A DNA stretch of 64,000 bases from Roseobacter cerasinus (GTDB taxonomy: Bacteria > Pseudomonadota > Alphaproteobacteria > Rhodobacterales > Rhodobacteraceae), in assembly GCF_009811755.1 (NCBI RefSeq), contig NZ_BLIV01000009.1:1-64000 (forward strand), given 5' to 3'. Numbering within the stretch: position 1 is the first letter of the stretch; the number at the start of each line of letters is the position of its first letter. Below the pieces are notes generated by a model. It was given only the letters and a program-made list of their open reading frames with translations. It was not told the DNA's origin and did not search any database. Made by a program: the position numbers and the translations under genes. Below are positions 17,752 to 27,110 of this stretch, one piece after another.

Positions 17752-18698
17752 TGCCACTGACGTCTGCGCCCTTTCTTAGCGACATCGCGTTCGGAGCCCC
17801 CGGCGGTGTCGCATATTGGGCACAGACGTCTGATGCCAAGCGTATCCGCATCGGCGCATGGCAGAGGCCGGAGGCCAAAGGCACGGTTCTGATCTTCCCC
17901 GGGCGCACCGAATTCATCGAAAAATATGACATCTGTGCGGCACAACTGGCGCAACGCGGTTTGGCCAGCATGGCCATCGACTGGCGCGGGCAAGGTCTGG
18001 CCGATCGTATGCTCGACAACCCGCTGATCGGGCATGTGGACAGCTTCCCGGACTATCAAAAAGACGTCGACGCGCTGTTGCGTACGGCCCGGACGCTGGA
18101 AATGCCGCGCCCTTTTTTCCTGCTGGCGCATTCCATGGGCGGTGCCATCGGGTTGCGCGCCGCAATGGAGGGGCTGTCGGTACAGGCCACGGCCTTCAGC
18201 GGGCCCATGTGGGGGATCAAGCTTGCGCCACATCTGCGCCCCTTCGCCTGGGCGCTCAGCCATGTGATGCCGCTGATCGGCCGGGGCGCCGGCCTGCCGC
18301 CCGGCACCAAAATCGAACATCACGTGCTGACGGACGGGTTCGAGGGCAATCTGCTCACGCGAGACCCTGAGCAGTTCGACTTCATGCGCAAGCAATTGGA
18401 GACCCATCCAGAGTTGGCCCTGGGCGGCCCCAGCTTTGTCTGGCTGCGCGAGGCCCTGCGGGAGACACGGCACCTGGCCACACGCCCTTCGCCCAACCTG
18501 CCCTGCGTCACCTTCGTGGGCACCAATGAGCGCATCGTGGAAACCTCGGCCATCCAGACCCGCATGGCCAAGTGGAAAGACGGCACGCTGGAGCTGGTGG
18601 CCAACGGCGAACATGAGGTGCTGATGGAAAGCGAGGCCGTGGCCGGGCCGCTCTTTGACAAAGTGGCTGCCCTTTTTCTCAAGCGTGGTCACGGCTGA
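17751..18698 (+). CDS. alpha/beta hydrolase, lysophospholipase (PldB-like)
   Basis: 315 residues of the serine aminopeptidase/lysophospholipase L2 type. The oxyanion region is VLIFPGRTEFIEKY, the nucleophile elbow is LLAHSMGGAIGLRAA (catalytic Ser in H-S-M-G-G), the Asp is probably near FVGTNERIVET and the His is in NGEHEVLMES. No signal peptide is seen. The start codon overlaps the stop of the SCP2 gene, and the ligase-associated exonuclease gene starts 39 bp after its end. The substrate is probably a monoacyl lipid, inferred from family only. Confidence 0.87.
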   Translation: MPLTSAPFLSDIAFGAPGGVAYWAQTSDAKRIRIGAWQRPEAKGTVLIFPGRTEFIEKYDICAAQLAQRGLASMAIDWRGQGLADRMLDNPLIGHVDSFPDYQKDVDALLRTARTLEMPRPFFLLAHSMGGAIGLRAAMEGLSVQATAFSGPMWGIKLAPHLRPFAWALSHVMPLIGRGAGLPPGTKIEHHVLTDGFEGNLLTRDPEQFDFMRKQLETHPELALGGPSFVWLREALRETRHLATRPSPNLPCVTFVGTNERIVETSAIQTRMAKWKDGTLELVANGEHEVLMESEAVAGPLFDKVAALFLKRGHG

Positions 18699-18737
18699 TC
18701 TCTGGGCAAATCGGCTCAGACCTCTAAGTTGGCGGCT

Positions 18738-19745
18738 ATGAGTCCCACCCTGACCTTCACGGATCGCGGCATCTACTGCCCGGCTGGTGATTTCTATATC
18801 GACCCCTGGCGCCCGGTGGAGCGTGCGCTGATCACCCATGGCCATGCGGATCACGCGCGCTGGGGGCACAAGAGTTACATGGCCACGCACGCCGCGCTGC
18901 CAGTGATGCGCCACCGGTTGGGTGAGATCACCACGCAGGGCATCGACTTTGGCGAGACGGTGCAAATCGGCGATGCTACGGTGTCATTTCATCCTGCGGG
19001 GCATGTCCCCGGCTCAGCGCAGATCCGGGTTGAGGTGGGGGGCGAAGTCTGGGTGGCCTCGGGCGACTACAAGGTCGAGGCCGATGGGCTATCAGAGCCG
19101 TTCGAGCCGCAGCGCTGTCATCATTTCATCACCGAATCGACCTTTGGCCTGCCGGTCTTTCGCTGGCAGCCGCAGGCAGTGATCGCGCAAGAGATCAACA
19201 GCTGGTGGGCGCGCTGCGCTGCCGCTGGGAAAACGGCCTTTCTGGGCGCTTATGCGCTTGGCAAGGCGCAACGCCTGCTGAACATGCTCGACCCGGAGGT
19301 TGGGCCGATTCTGACACATGCGGCGGTGGAAAACACCAATGCGGTGCTGCGGACGCAGGGCTTCGCTCTGCCGGAGACCATCGCTGCCACAGCCGAGATT
19401 GACCCTAAGGCACACAAGGGTGCACTTGTGCTGGCCCCGCCGTCCGCCTTGGGCAGTGCGTGGGCCAAGAAGTTCGGCTCGCAAGAGACCGCCTTTGCCA
19501 GCGGCTGGATGCAGCTGCGTGGGGTGCGGCGCAGGCGGGCAGGCGACCGTGGGTTTGTCATTTCCGATCATGCCGATTGGAACGGGCTTCTAAGCACCGT
19601 CAAGGAGACAGGCGCGGAGCACATCTATGTCACGCACGGCTACACGGATATCTTCGCGCGCTACCTCTCAGAGAACGGCTGGCAGGCTGAGGTCGTGCCC
19701 ACGGAGTTCGAAGGTGAAACGCTGGATGCGGAGCCCGCTGCGTGA
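18738..19745 (+). CDS. ligase-associated DNA exonuclease (metallo-beta-lactamase/beta-CASP family)
   Basis: 335 residues from ATG 18738. The metallo-beta-lactamase metal motif ITHGHADHARWG is at about 33-44, and the beta-CASP-like C-terminal part includes SDHADWNGLL and YVTHGYTDIFARYL. Proteins of this type are often annotated as mRNA 3'-end processing factors, but in this setting form the exonuclease of the ligase-associated DNA repair set. Its TGA overlaps the GTG of the ligase by 4 bp (GTGA), a strong sign of functional coupling. Cytoplasmic, zinc dependent. The Lhr-type helicase and PdeM phosphoesterase that usually complete the set are not in the window. Confidence 0.9.
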   Translation: MSPTLTFTDRGIYCPAGDFYIDPWRPVERALITHGHADHARWGHKSYMATHAALPVMRHRLGEITTQGIDFGETVQIGDATVSFHPAGHVPGSAQIRVEVGGEVWVASGDYKVEADGLSEPFEPQRCHHFITESTFGLPVFRWQPQAVIAQEINSWWARCAAAGKTAFLGAYALGKAQRLLNMLDPEVGPILTHAAVENTNAVLRTQGFALPETIAATAEIDPKAHKGALVLAPPSALGSAWAKKFGSQETAFASGWMQLRGVRRRRAGDRGFVISDHADWNGLLSTVKETGAEHIYVTHGYTDIFARYLSENGWQAEVVPTEFEGETLDAEPAA

Positions 19746-21340
19746 ACCGCTTCGCCGCTCTCTTCAACGCCATCGATCAAAGCACAAAGACCACCGTGAA
19801 GGTGGCCGCCCTCGCGGACTATTTCAGAGATGCACCGGATCAGGACCGCATGTGGACCATCGCGCTCTTCTCCGGGCGGCGGCCCAAGCGGGCGGTCACC
19901 ACGACCAAACTGCGCGAATGGGCAGCAGAGCAGGCCGGCATCCCCCTGTGGCTTTTTGAGGAAAGCTACCCCATCGTCGGTGATCTGGCTGAGACCATCG
20001 CACTGGTGCTGCCGCCGGTGGAGAGCACGTCTGACCGCAGCCTGTCGGACTGGATCACGCAGCTGCGCAGTTTGAGCGATGTCGAGGATGCCGACCGGAA
20101 AACCGCGGTGCTGGAGGCCTGGACCCAATTGGGCGGGACGGAGCGGTTTGTGTTCAACAAGCTGATCACCGGCGGGTTCCGAATGGGTGTCAGCCAGAAA
20201 CTGATGACCCGGGCGCTGGCCAAGGCTACGGGCAAGCCGGAGGCGGAGCTGGCGCATCGGCTCATGGGCAATTGGCACCCCGATGACACCACATGGGAAA
20301 GCCTGATCGAGGCCGAGGATGCCTCCGCCGATGCCTCGCGCCCTTACCCCTTCTATCTGGCCTACGCGCTGGAGGATGGCCCGGATGCCCTGGGCGCGCG
20401 CGAGGACTGGCGCGCAGAGTGGAAATGGGACGGCATTCGTGGCCAGTTGATCCTGCGTGATGGGCAGCATTTTGTCTGGTCACGCGGCGAGGAACTGATG
20501 ACCGATCGCTTCCCCGAACTGGCGCGCGCGGTTGATTTCCTCCAACCCGGAACAGTACTCGACGGCGAGCTATTGGTCTGGCACCCGCAAACCGACAGCC
20601 CGGCCAGTTTCAACGCGCTGCAACGCCGGATCGGACGCAAGACAGTGCCGAAAAAGCTGCTCGTTGAAGCACCCGTGGTGCTGCACGCCTATGACCTGCT
20701 CGAATGGCAGGGGGCAGACCTGCGCGACACCCCCTTCGCCGAGCGCCGCGCGCTGCTGGAACAGGCCTGCGCAGATCTGCCACCCGAAGCGCCGGTGCGG
20801 CTCTCGCCGCAGCTGGACTTCGACGATTGGGACGATCTGGGTGAAATCCGCGCCGTCGCGCGAGATGAGAACGCGGAAGGGCTGATGCTTAAGCGCGCCG
20901 ACAGCCCCTATCTTGTCGGGCGCAAGAAGGGCGACTGGTGGAAGTGGAAGCTCGACCCGCTGACCATAGACGCGGTGATGATCTATGCGCAGGCAGGCCA
21001 CGGGCGGCGGGCCAATCTCTTCACCGATTTCACCTTTGCGGTCTGGAACGGCAATGATCTGCTGCCCTTCACCAAAGCTTACTCCGGCCTGACGGACGCC
21101 GAGTTTCGCGAGATCACAAAATGGGTGCGCAAGAACACGCTGCAGCGCTTTGGCCCGGTCCGGCAGGTGACGCCGCACCATGTGTTCGAGATCGCTTTTG
21201 AAGGCATTCAGGCGAGCCCGCGCCACAAGTCTGGCGTTGCCCTGCGGTTTCCGCGTATGTCGCGCTGGCGGCAGGACAAACCGCTGCAAGAGGCCAACAC
21301 GCTGGAGGATTTGAACGACATGCTGAGGATCTATGGATAA
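19742..21340 (+). CDS. ATP-dependent DNA ligase (bacterial LigB/LigC-type repair ligase)
   Basis: 532 residues. The N-terminal helical DNA-binding domain covers about 1-190, and the adenylation domain carries motif I with nucleophile K228 in EWKWDGIRGQL. DGELLVWHP follows (motif III), then EGLMLKRADSPYLVGRKKGDWWKWK (motifs IV-V) and the OB-fold to the end (GVALRFPRMSRWRQDK, motif VI). All adenylation motifs are present, so it should be active. It seals nicks using ATP and supplements the NAD-dependent LigA. GTG start at 19742 overlaps the exonuclease stop. Its own stop overlaps the next gene by 8 bp. Confidence 0.95.
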   Translation: MNRFAALFNAIDQSTKTTVKVAALADYFRDAPDQDRMWTIALFSGRRPKRAVTTTKLREWAAEQAGIPLWLFEESYPIVGDLAETIALVLPPVESTSDRSLSDWITQLRSLSDVEDADRKTAVLEAWTQLGGTERFVFNKLITGGFRMGVSQKLMTRALAKATGKPEAELAHRLMGNWHPDDTTWESLIEAEDASADASRPYPFYLAYALEDGPDALGAREDWRAEWKWDGIRGQLILRDGQHFVWSRGEELMTDRFPELARAVDFLQPGTVLDGELLVWHPQTDSPASFNALQRRIGRKTVPKKLLVEAPVVLHAYDLLEWQGADLRDTPFAERRALLEQACADLPPEAPVRLSPQLDFDDWDDLGEIRAVARDENAEGLMLKRADSPYLVGRKKGDWWKWKLDPLTIDAVMIYAQAGHGRRANLFTDFTFAVWNGNDLLPFTKAYSGLTDAEFREITKWVRKNTLQRFGPVRQVTPHHVFEIAFEGIQASPRHKSGVALRFPRMSRWRQDKPLQEANTLEDLNDMLRIYG

Positions 21341-22226
21341 GCCAGACGCATTGATACCCCCTGCCCCACAGGCACCCAAGCGCCGCGCGCCTGAGGGCGC
21401 CTGCGACGCACATGTGCATCTGGTCGGAGGGCGCGGCGAGTTCCCGCTGTGGGACGGACGTGTTGAAAACCCCGCCCCCGGCCCGGACCTTGACGGCTGG
21501 CTTCACATGTTCCGCACCCAATGCGACACGCTTGGCATCTCGCGTGGCGTGATCGTGCATTCGATCCTCTATGGCACCGACAACAGCGTCACAGTCGAGG
21601 CTGTGCGCAGGATGGGCGCGGGCTTTCGCGGTGTCGGTCTGCTCCCCGATGGTGCCCCTGAGGCCGAGATGGACCGGTTCGTGGATTGGAACATGGTTGC
21701 CGTGCGCCTGAACTACGTACACGGCGGGGTGCTGAGCTGGGAGGGCGCCAAGGCCATGTCCCCGGCGCTGGCCGAACGCGGGCTGCATATTCAGATGCTC
21801 TGCCACGCCGACCAACACATGGGTGAGTTGGCCGAGGACGTCCGGAAACTGCCGGTGGATGTTGTCTTTGATCACATCGGCTGGCCCAAAGACGCGCTGA
21901 CGCCGGACAGCGCGGGGTTTCGGACGCTCTGCGCGCTTCTGAGCGAGGGGAAGGTCTGGGTGAAACTCTCCGCGCTCTACCGCATGTGTGCAGCCCCCTA
22001 TACGGATGCGGATCCGCTGGTTGCGGCGCTGATCGCAGCAAACCCCGAGCGGTGCCTCTGGGGCTCCGACTGGCCGCATCTCATGCTTGCAGATGCGACA
22101 ATGCCGCAGGCGGCGGATCTGCTCAACGCCTTTGACCGCGTTGTACCAGACGCGCAGACCCGCGACCGAATCCTCGTCGATAACCCGGCAGAGCTGTTTG
22201 GTTTCGGCCCTTCAGGGGAGGCATAA
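21333..22226 (+). CDS. amidohydrolase-family TIM-barrel hydrolase (2-pyrone-4,6-dicarboxylate lactonase-like)
   Basis: 297 residues of the amidohydrolase-2 superfamily. The N-terminal metal-type motif is ACDAHVHLVG; DHIGWP lies mid-protein and RCLWGSDWPHLM near the C-terminus. This set resembles 2-pyrone-4,6-dicarboxylate (LigI-like) lactonases and related lactone hydrolases that often work with little or no metal. The ATG at 21333 lies inside the ligase 3' end, so the two are translated as a unit even though no metabolic link to DNA repair is obvious. The substrate is not known, and no aromatic-ring catabolic genes are adjacent. Confidence 0.82.
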   Translation: MDKPDALIPPAPQAPKRRAPEGACDAHVHLVGGRGEFPLWDGRVENPAPGPDLDGWLHMFRTQCDTLGISRGVIVHSILYGTDNSVTVEAVRRMGAGFRGVGLLPDGAPEAEMDRFVDWNMVAVRLNYVHGGVLSWEGAKAMSPALAERGLHIQMLCHADQHMGELAEDVRKLPVDVVFDHIGWPKDALTPDSAGFRTLCALLSEGKVWVKLSALYRMCAAPYTDADPLVAALIAANPERCLWGSDWPHLMLADATMPQAADLLNAFDRVVPDAQTRDRILVDNPAELFGFGPSGEA

Positions 22227-22235
22227 CGCCGGTCG

Positions 22236-23129
22236 CTAGGAACAGCTGCCCTCCAGACCGACCATGCCATTGCCCACACCGGTCACCGTGAGCGTGCAGG
22301 CCTGATCGCCCGCTGCCACATCGATTGACGTGCCCGAGGCCACGGCGACGACGTCGATGCCGTTCACCGCCAGACGCGCCGAAGACCCATCCGCCGCCAG
22401 AGCCGACACAAAGACCCGCAGCGCCCCATCCGCCAGTGACACGGTTGTGCCCGGCGTGTGACCGTCCTCGGGCGCAGGCGGAATATCAGCAGCCGCTGCG
22501 TCCGTGGCCTGTGTGGTTTCAACTCCGCAGTCGGAGCCAATGATCGCACCCGCCTCCGTCACGTCGGCCAGCGCCACCGCGCACTCACCGCCGTCCAAGG
22601 CGACTGCCGCTGATGCGCCGATGCTCAGGCTTTGCGTCTCGCCGTTCACGCTCACCCGCGCGCTGCCACCGTCCTGATCCACTGCCGAGACAAAAACCCG
22701 CACAGCCCCATCGGCAAAAATCGCCGTCTCTCCCACGCCGCGGGCCTCTGAGGTCGGCATGTCCAAATCCACAGCCTCGGCGGGCGCGGCCTGTGGGGCC
22801 TGCGCCATCTGCTCAACCAGATCCGCAAGATCGTTGGCCTGACCTTCGGTGGCCGCAGAAAGCGCCGCCATTTCGACGGCCGTCTCCGTTTGCAGTGCGA
22901 CCAGCCGTTCGTCGAGGCTTGCCGCACTTTCGCTGAGTGCGGCTTCAAGCTCAGCGATCCGGGCCTCAAAACCCTCTGTCGCGGCAGCCATGGCCGCCTC
23001 CGACGTCTCGCTCGTTTTGCCAACGGCACGTTCGATCTTGCCGTCCGTCAGCGTCCCGCTGATGGCCACCGAGAGCAAGACGCCAAACAGCAAGCCCCCT
23101 CCGACGCCCACGGCCATTTGACTTTGCAT
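22236..23129 (-). CDS. envelope protein with two copies of a ~70-residue beta domain
   Basis: 297 residues from ATG 23129, preceded by AGGGGGAT; a longer frame to 23186 lacks this site. An N-terminal membrane anchor or uncleaved signal (VGVGGGLLFGVLLSVAISG) is followed by an Ala/Glu-rich predicted coiled coil at about 30-120. Two tandem repeats follow: FADGAVRVFVSAVDQDGGSA with RVSVNG, and LADGALRVFVSALAADGSSA with RLAVNG. Each repeat ends in a pair of cysteines that could form a disulfide. I do not recognise the domain. It is convergent with the hydrolase gene and divergent from pepF. It is probably exposed to the periplasm. Confidence 0.75.
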   Translation of the reverse strand: MQSQMAVGVGGGLLFGVLLSVAISGTLTDGKIERAVGKTSETSEAAMAAATEGFEARIAELEAALSESAASLDERLVALQTETAVEMAALSAATEGQANDLADLVEQMAQAPQAAPAEAVDLDMPTSEARGVGETAIFADGAVRVFVSAVDQDGGSARVSVNGETQSLSIGASAAVALDGGECAVALADVTEAGAIIGSDCGVETTQATDAAAADIPPAPEDGHTPGTTVSLADGALRVFVSALAADGSSARLAVNGIDVVAVASGTSIDVAAGDQACTLTVTGVGNGMVGLEGSCS

Positions 23130-23344
23130 CTGTGATCCCCCTCTATCTCTGTTAAAAAACCAATGTCGCCTTGATATTCGACCCATGTGATACTGCGAAG
23201 TCTAGACCAATCGCGGCGCATTCTTAAGAATTATGTGCCCCTGACCGGTTGCGAAGCGCGCGGCAGGGTTTTACCTCATCCGGGACGCGCAAGGTCTCGG
23301 GTTTCAACACCGCGACCGCTGCCCCGACGGATCAGGAGACCACC

Positions 23345-25159
23345 ATGTTCAACCGCCCGCTCTACGATGCCAATGCCAACGGAGGTGCCAGCCCGCTTGG
23401 CGATCTGCCGGAATGGGACCTCAGCGATCTCTACACCAGCGAAGACGCCGCGGAGCTGAAGCGTGATCTGGATTGGCTGGAGCAGGCCTGCACAAGCTTT
23501 GCCACCGACTATGAGGGCAAGCTGGAAGGTCTGGACGCGGCAGGCTTTCTCGACTGTGTGCTGCGCAACGAAAAGATCAATCAGGTCGCCGGGCGCATCA
23601 TGTCCTTCGCGGGCCTGCGCTATTACCAACTGACCACAGATGCGGGCCGGGCCAAGTTCATGGCCGACCTGCAGGAGAAGATCACCAATTTCACCACGCC
23701 GCTGGTGTTTTTTACGCTGGAGATAAACCGGCTGGCCGATGATCACCTCGATGGTCTTCACGCGCAGAATGCCGATCTGGCGCGCTACAAGCCCGTGTTT
23801 GACCGCATCCGCGCGATGAAACCCTACCAGCTCAGTGACGAACTTGAGAAGTTCCTGCATGATCTGGGCGTCGTCGGCGACGCCTGGGAGCGGCTTTTTG
23901 ACGAGACCATCGCGGGGCTGGAGTTTGAGGTGGACGGCGAGGCGCTGAACATCGAGGGCACGCTGAACCTGCTGACCGACCCCGACCGTGCCAAGCGCGA
24001 GGCGGCGGCGCGGGAACTGGCCACCGTTTTCGCCGAGAACATCAAGATCTTTGCCCGCGTGCACAACACACAGGCCAAAGAAAAAGAGATTGTCGACCGC
24101 TGGCGCGGGATGGAAACGGCGCAACTCGGCCGTCACCTCAGCAACCAGGTGGAACCAGAGGTGGTCGAAGCGCTGCGCAATGCGGTCGTCGGGGCCTACC
24201 CCAAACTCAGCCATCGCTACTATGAGCTCAAACGCAAGTGGCTGGGCCTCGACAAAATGCAGGTCTGGGATCGCAACGCGCCGCTGCCTATGGAAGACAC
24301 GCGCATCGTCAACTGGGCTGAGGCGGAAACCACGGTGATGGAGGCCTACAACGCCTTTGATCCGCGCATGGGTGAGATTGCGGAACCGTTCTTCCGCAAA
24401 GGCTGGATCGATGCAGGTGTGAAACCGGGCAAGGCCCCCGGCGCCTTTGCGCATCCAACCGTGACCAACGTGCATCCTTACGTGATGCTGAACTATCTGG
24501 GCAAACCGCGTGACGTGATGACGCTGGCGCATGAGCTGGGGCACGGGGTGCATCAGGTGCTGGCCGCCGAGCAGGGTGAGATGCTGTCATCAACGCCGCT
24601 GACGCTGGCCGAAACCGCAAGTGTCTTTGGCGAAATGCTGACCTTCCGCAAGATGCTCGACGGCGCAACCGACACCGCGCAGCGCAAGGTGATGCTGGCG
24701 GGCAAAGTCGAAGACATGATCAACACCGTTGTGCGGCAGATCGCGTTCTACGACTTCGAATGCAAGCTGCACGCGGCGCGGCGCGGTGGCGAGCTGACAC
24801 CGGATGATATCAACGCTCTGTGGATGAGCGTTCAGGCCGAAAGCCTTGGGCCTGCGTTCGAGTTCATGGACGGCTACGAGACGTTCTGGGCCTACATCCC
24901 GCATTTCGTGCATTCACCCTTCTATGTCTACGCCTATGCCTTCGGCGACGGTTTGGTGAACGCGCTCTACGCGGTTTATGCCGAGGGCGACGCCGGCTTC
25001 GAGGACAAATATTTCGAGATGCTCAAAGCCGGGGGCTCGAAGCACCACAAGGAGCTTCTGGCCCCCTTCGGCCTCGATGCCTCAGACCCCGCCTTCTGGG
25101 ACAAGGGTCTGAGCATGATTTCCGGCTTCATCGATGAGCTGGAGGCGATGGAAGACTAG
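23345..25159 (+). CDS. pepF: M3-family oligoendopeptidase F
   Basis: 604 residues from ATG 23345 with AGGAG six bases upstream. It is a zinc metallopeptidase of the M3B (PepF) group that cleaves short peptides in the cytoplasm. The active site HELGH is at 396-400 (TLAHELGHGVHQVLA), with the third zinc ligand Glu expected in LAETASVFGEMLTF about 25 residues later. The C-terminal lid region YVYAYAFGDGLVNALYAVY is typical. The length is normal for the family. It is convergent with a membrane-protein gene that ends 3 bp away. Confidence 0.93.
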   Translation: MFNRPLYDANANGGASPLGDLPEWDLSDLYTSEDAAELKRDLDWLEQACTSFATDYEGKLEGLDAAGFLDCVLRNEKINQVAGRIMSFAGLRYYQLTTDAGRAKFMADLQEKITNFTTPLVFFTLEINRLADDHLDGLHAQNADLARYKPVFDRIRAMKPYQLSDELEKFLHDLGVVGDAWERLFDETIAGLEFEVDGEALNIEGTLNLLTDPDRAKREAAARELATVFAENIKIFARVHNTQAKEKEIVDRWRGMETAQLGRHLSNQVEPEVVEALRNAVVGAYPKLSHRYYELKRKWLGLDKMQVWDRNAPLPMEDTRIVNWAEAETTVMEAYNAFDPRMGEIAEPFFRKGWIDAGVKPGKAPGAFAHPTVTNVHPYVMLNYLGKPRDVMTLAHELGHGVHQVLAAEQGEMLSSTPLTLAETASVFGEMLTFRKMLDGATDTAQRKVMLAGKVEDMINTVVRQIAFYDFECKLHAARRGGELTPDDINALWMSVQAESLGPAFEFMDGYETFWAYIPHFVHSPFYVYAYAFGDGLVNALYAVYAEGDAGFEDKYFEMLKAGGSKHHKELLAPFGLDASDPAFWDKGLSMISGFIDELEAMED

Positions 25160-25161
25160 GC

Positions 25162-25860
25162 TCAGGTCAGCGCCAGATCGTCCCGGGCGGAGAGAAACCC
25201 TTTGACGATCTGGTGAATCCCCTCCGACCCGCCCGCCAGGATCAGAGCGGTGAAGAGAATATCGACGGCCACAAAAAACTCCGGCTGATCAAACAGGCCA
25301 AAGAATTGGCGGGCATCCGTCGCGGCAGAAATATCGACAAATTCCGCCAGAACCGTCGTCCCCGTCAGGGCCACAAGCCCACCAAGGATCGTCGCCGTGG
25401 TCGCCGCGAAAGCCGCCTTTTCAGTGCCCAACTCCTCGCGCAGCGGCATCGCCGCCTGATCAGCGGCAATCTTGTCGCGCTTGGCCGAGGCAATCAGCCC
25501 ACGCAAATGCGCAATATTCTCATTCTTTGCCGCATTCGCATCCGCCAGCGCGGTCTGATCACTCATATCCGGGATCGTTTGCAGCAAGGCCGCATCGAGC
25601 GCCGCCTGCAGGATCGCGCATTTGCGCTTGAGGGTCACAACGGGGCTGTTGATCTCCAGCTCGCGCTTGATGAACTTGTTGTTCACAATCACTTCGACTG
25701 CGCGTTCGATCAGCAGGGCAAAGAACATCAAGGCCAGCAAATGGGTCACCACAAGCTCGGCCAGATTTTGTTTGAACGACATGCTGCCAAAACCGATCGC
25801 CGCAGCGTAAGCCGCTACAGCCGCGACGATGAATATCGCAAAATAGGGGCCATACTTCAT
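25162..25860 (-). CDS. membrane protein of unknown function with central coiled coil
   Basis: 232 residues; AGGAG lies 7 bases before the ATG at 25860. Two hydrophobic segments at the N-terminus (YFAIFIVAAVAAYAAAIGF; LVVTHLLALMFFALLIERAVEVIV) are followed by a charged, probably coiled-coil region at about 60-150 (ADANAAKNENIAHLRGLIASAK). Two further membrane segments lie in the C-terminal third (ATILGGLVALTGTTVLAEF; FVAVDILFTALILAGGSEGIHQIV). I do not recognise a family. It appears monocistronic, with a 270-bp gap to the rpoH end. Confidence 0.75.
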   Translation of the reverse strand: MKYGPYFAIFIVAAVAAYAAAIGFGSMSFKQNLAELVVTHLLALMFFALLIERAVEVIVNNKFIKRELEINSPVVTLKRKCAILQAALDAALLQTIPDMSDQTALADANAAKNENIAHLRGLIASAKRDKIAADQAAMPLREELGTEKAAFAATTATILGGLVALTGTTVLAEFVDISAATDARQFFGLFDQPEFFVAVDILFTALILAGGSEGIHQIVKGFLSARDDLALT

Positions 25861-26064
25861 TTTAATCTCCTAAATCAAAGTTTTATCAAACGGATCTTGT
25901 TAAAATTCACCTCCACCAACGCACCCTGAAAAAAGGGGCGCTCCATACGGGTCGGGTTTGACAAGAAAACCTTGCGGCACGCGCTCCCCCAGCCTCGCAC
26001 AGAACAGTGGATATGCAACAATATCCCATTTCGCGCATTCGATCTACTGCCGCGCCGAAACATG

Positions 26065-26099
26065 CAAAAAGCCCGGACGCCATATCTGGTGTCCGGGCT
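26065..26099 (-). terminator. intrinsic terminator of rpoH
   Basis: On the minus strand, AGCCCGGAC and GTCCGGGCT form a perfect 9-bp stem around a 12-base loop, followed by TTTTT. It lies 36-70 bases after the rpoH stop. Confidence 0.9.
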
Positions 26100-26134
26100 G
26101 GTGTGTCGCCTGTCCTTTAGAGGGTCGCAGGCGC

Positions 26135-27031
26135 TCAGGCGCTGGCCAGCATCCCTTTCTCGCGCGCCAATTCGCGCATCCGCTTCTGCAGCTTTTCAAA
26201 GGCGCGTACTTCGATCTGGCGAATCCGCTCGCGGCTGACGTCGTATTCGGCGCTGAGGTCTTCCAGCGTGACCGTCTTGTCCGACAAACGCCGTTGCGTC
26301 AGGATATCCTTCTCCCGGTCGTTCAGCACGCTCATCGCATCACCGAGCAGCTCCCGCCGCGCTTCCAGCTCGTTGCGCGCCTCATAGTCGCCCGCTTGAT
26401 CGGCATCCTCATCCTCAAGCCAATCCTGCCACTGCATCGCCCCTTCGGTGTCAGAGCCGACAGTGGCATTCAGCGAGGCATCGCCGCCAGACATGCGGCG
26501 ATTCATGGAGATGACCTCATCTTCGGTCACGCCCAGATCGGTTGCGATTCTGGCCACGTTTTCCGGGCGAAGGTCGCCCTCTTCCAAGGCCCCGATGCGG
26601 TTCTTGGCTTTGCGCAAATTGAAAAACAGCTTCTTCTGCCCGGACGTGGTGCCGAGCTTCACCAGGCTCCAGCTGCGCAGGATGTATTCCTGGATCGAGG
26701 CACGAATCCACCACATGGCATAGGTGGCGAGGCGGAAGCCCTTCTCCGGGTCAAAGCGCTTCACCGCTTGCATCAGACCCACATTGGCCTCCGAGATCAC
26801 TTCGGCCTGCGGCAACCCATAGCCGCGATAACCCATGGCAATCTTGGCCGCGAGGCGCAGATGCGAGGTCACCATTCTATGAGCCGCAGCTGTGTCTTCC
26901 TTTTCGACCCAGGCCTTGGCCAGCATATATTCTTCTTCCGGTTCCAGCAGGGGAAATTTCCGGATTTCCTGCATATAGCGGTTTAATCCGCCCTCCGGCG
27001 TCGGCGCCGGTAGATTTGCATAATTCGCCAT
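26135..27031 (-). CDS. rpoH: heat-shock sigma factor RpoH (sigma-32)
   Basis: 298 residues. Sigma-70 family regions 2 (VISEANVGLMQAVKRFDPEKGFRLATYAMWWIRASIQEYIL) and 4 ([31 protein letters not shown]-like C-terminus) are complete. The RpoH box QKKLFFNLRKAK lies after region 2.4 and separates it from RpoD. It directs transcription of chaperone and protease genes and, in Rhodobacteraceae, part of the singlet-oxygen response. Many alphaproteobacteria have two RpoH paralogues; which one this is cannot be settled here. GGGAGG precedes the ATG. The upstream region carries three GTTAAC palindromes. Confidence 0.95.
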   Translation of the reverse strand: MANYANLPAPTPEGGLNRYMQEIRKFPLLEPEEEYMLAKAWVEKEDTAAAHRMVTSHLRLAAKIAMGYRGYGLPQAEVISEANVGLMQAVKRFDPEKGFRLATYAMWWIRASIQEYILRSWSLVKLGTTSGQKKLFFNLRKAKNRIGALEEGDLRPENVARIATDLGVTEDEVISMNRRMSGGDASLNATVGSDTEGAMQWQDWLEDEDADQAGDYEARNELEARRELLGDAMSVLNDREKDILTQRRLSDKTVTLEDLSAEYDVSRERIRQIEVRAFEKLQKRMRELAREKGMLASA

Positions 27032-27110
27032 GGGAGCCTCCCAATGTTTACAGGCTTAACATAGAATATGGGGCCTGAACCGATCAGTTCAAGTCGGCGC
27101 CCCGGAAAAT

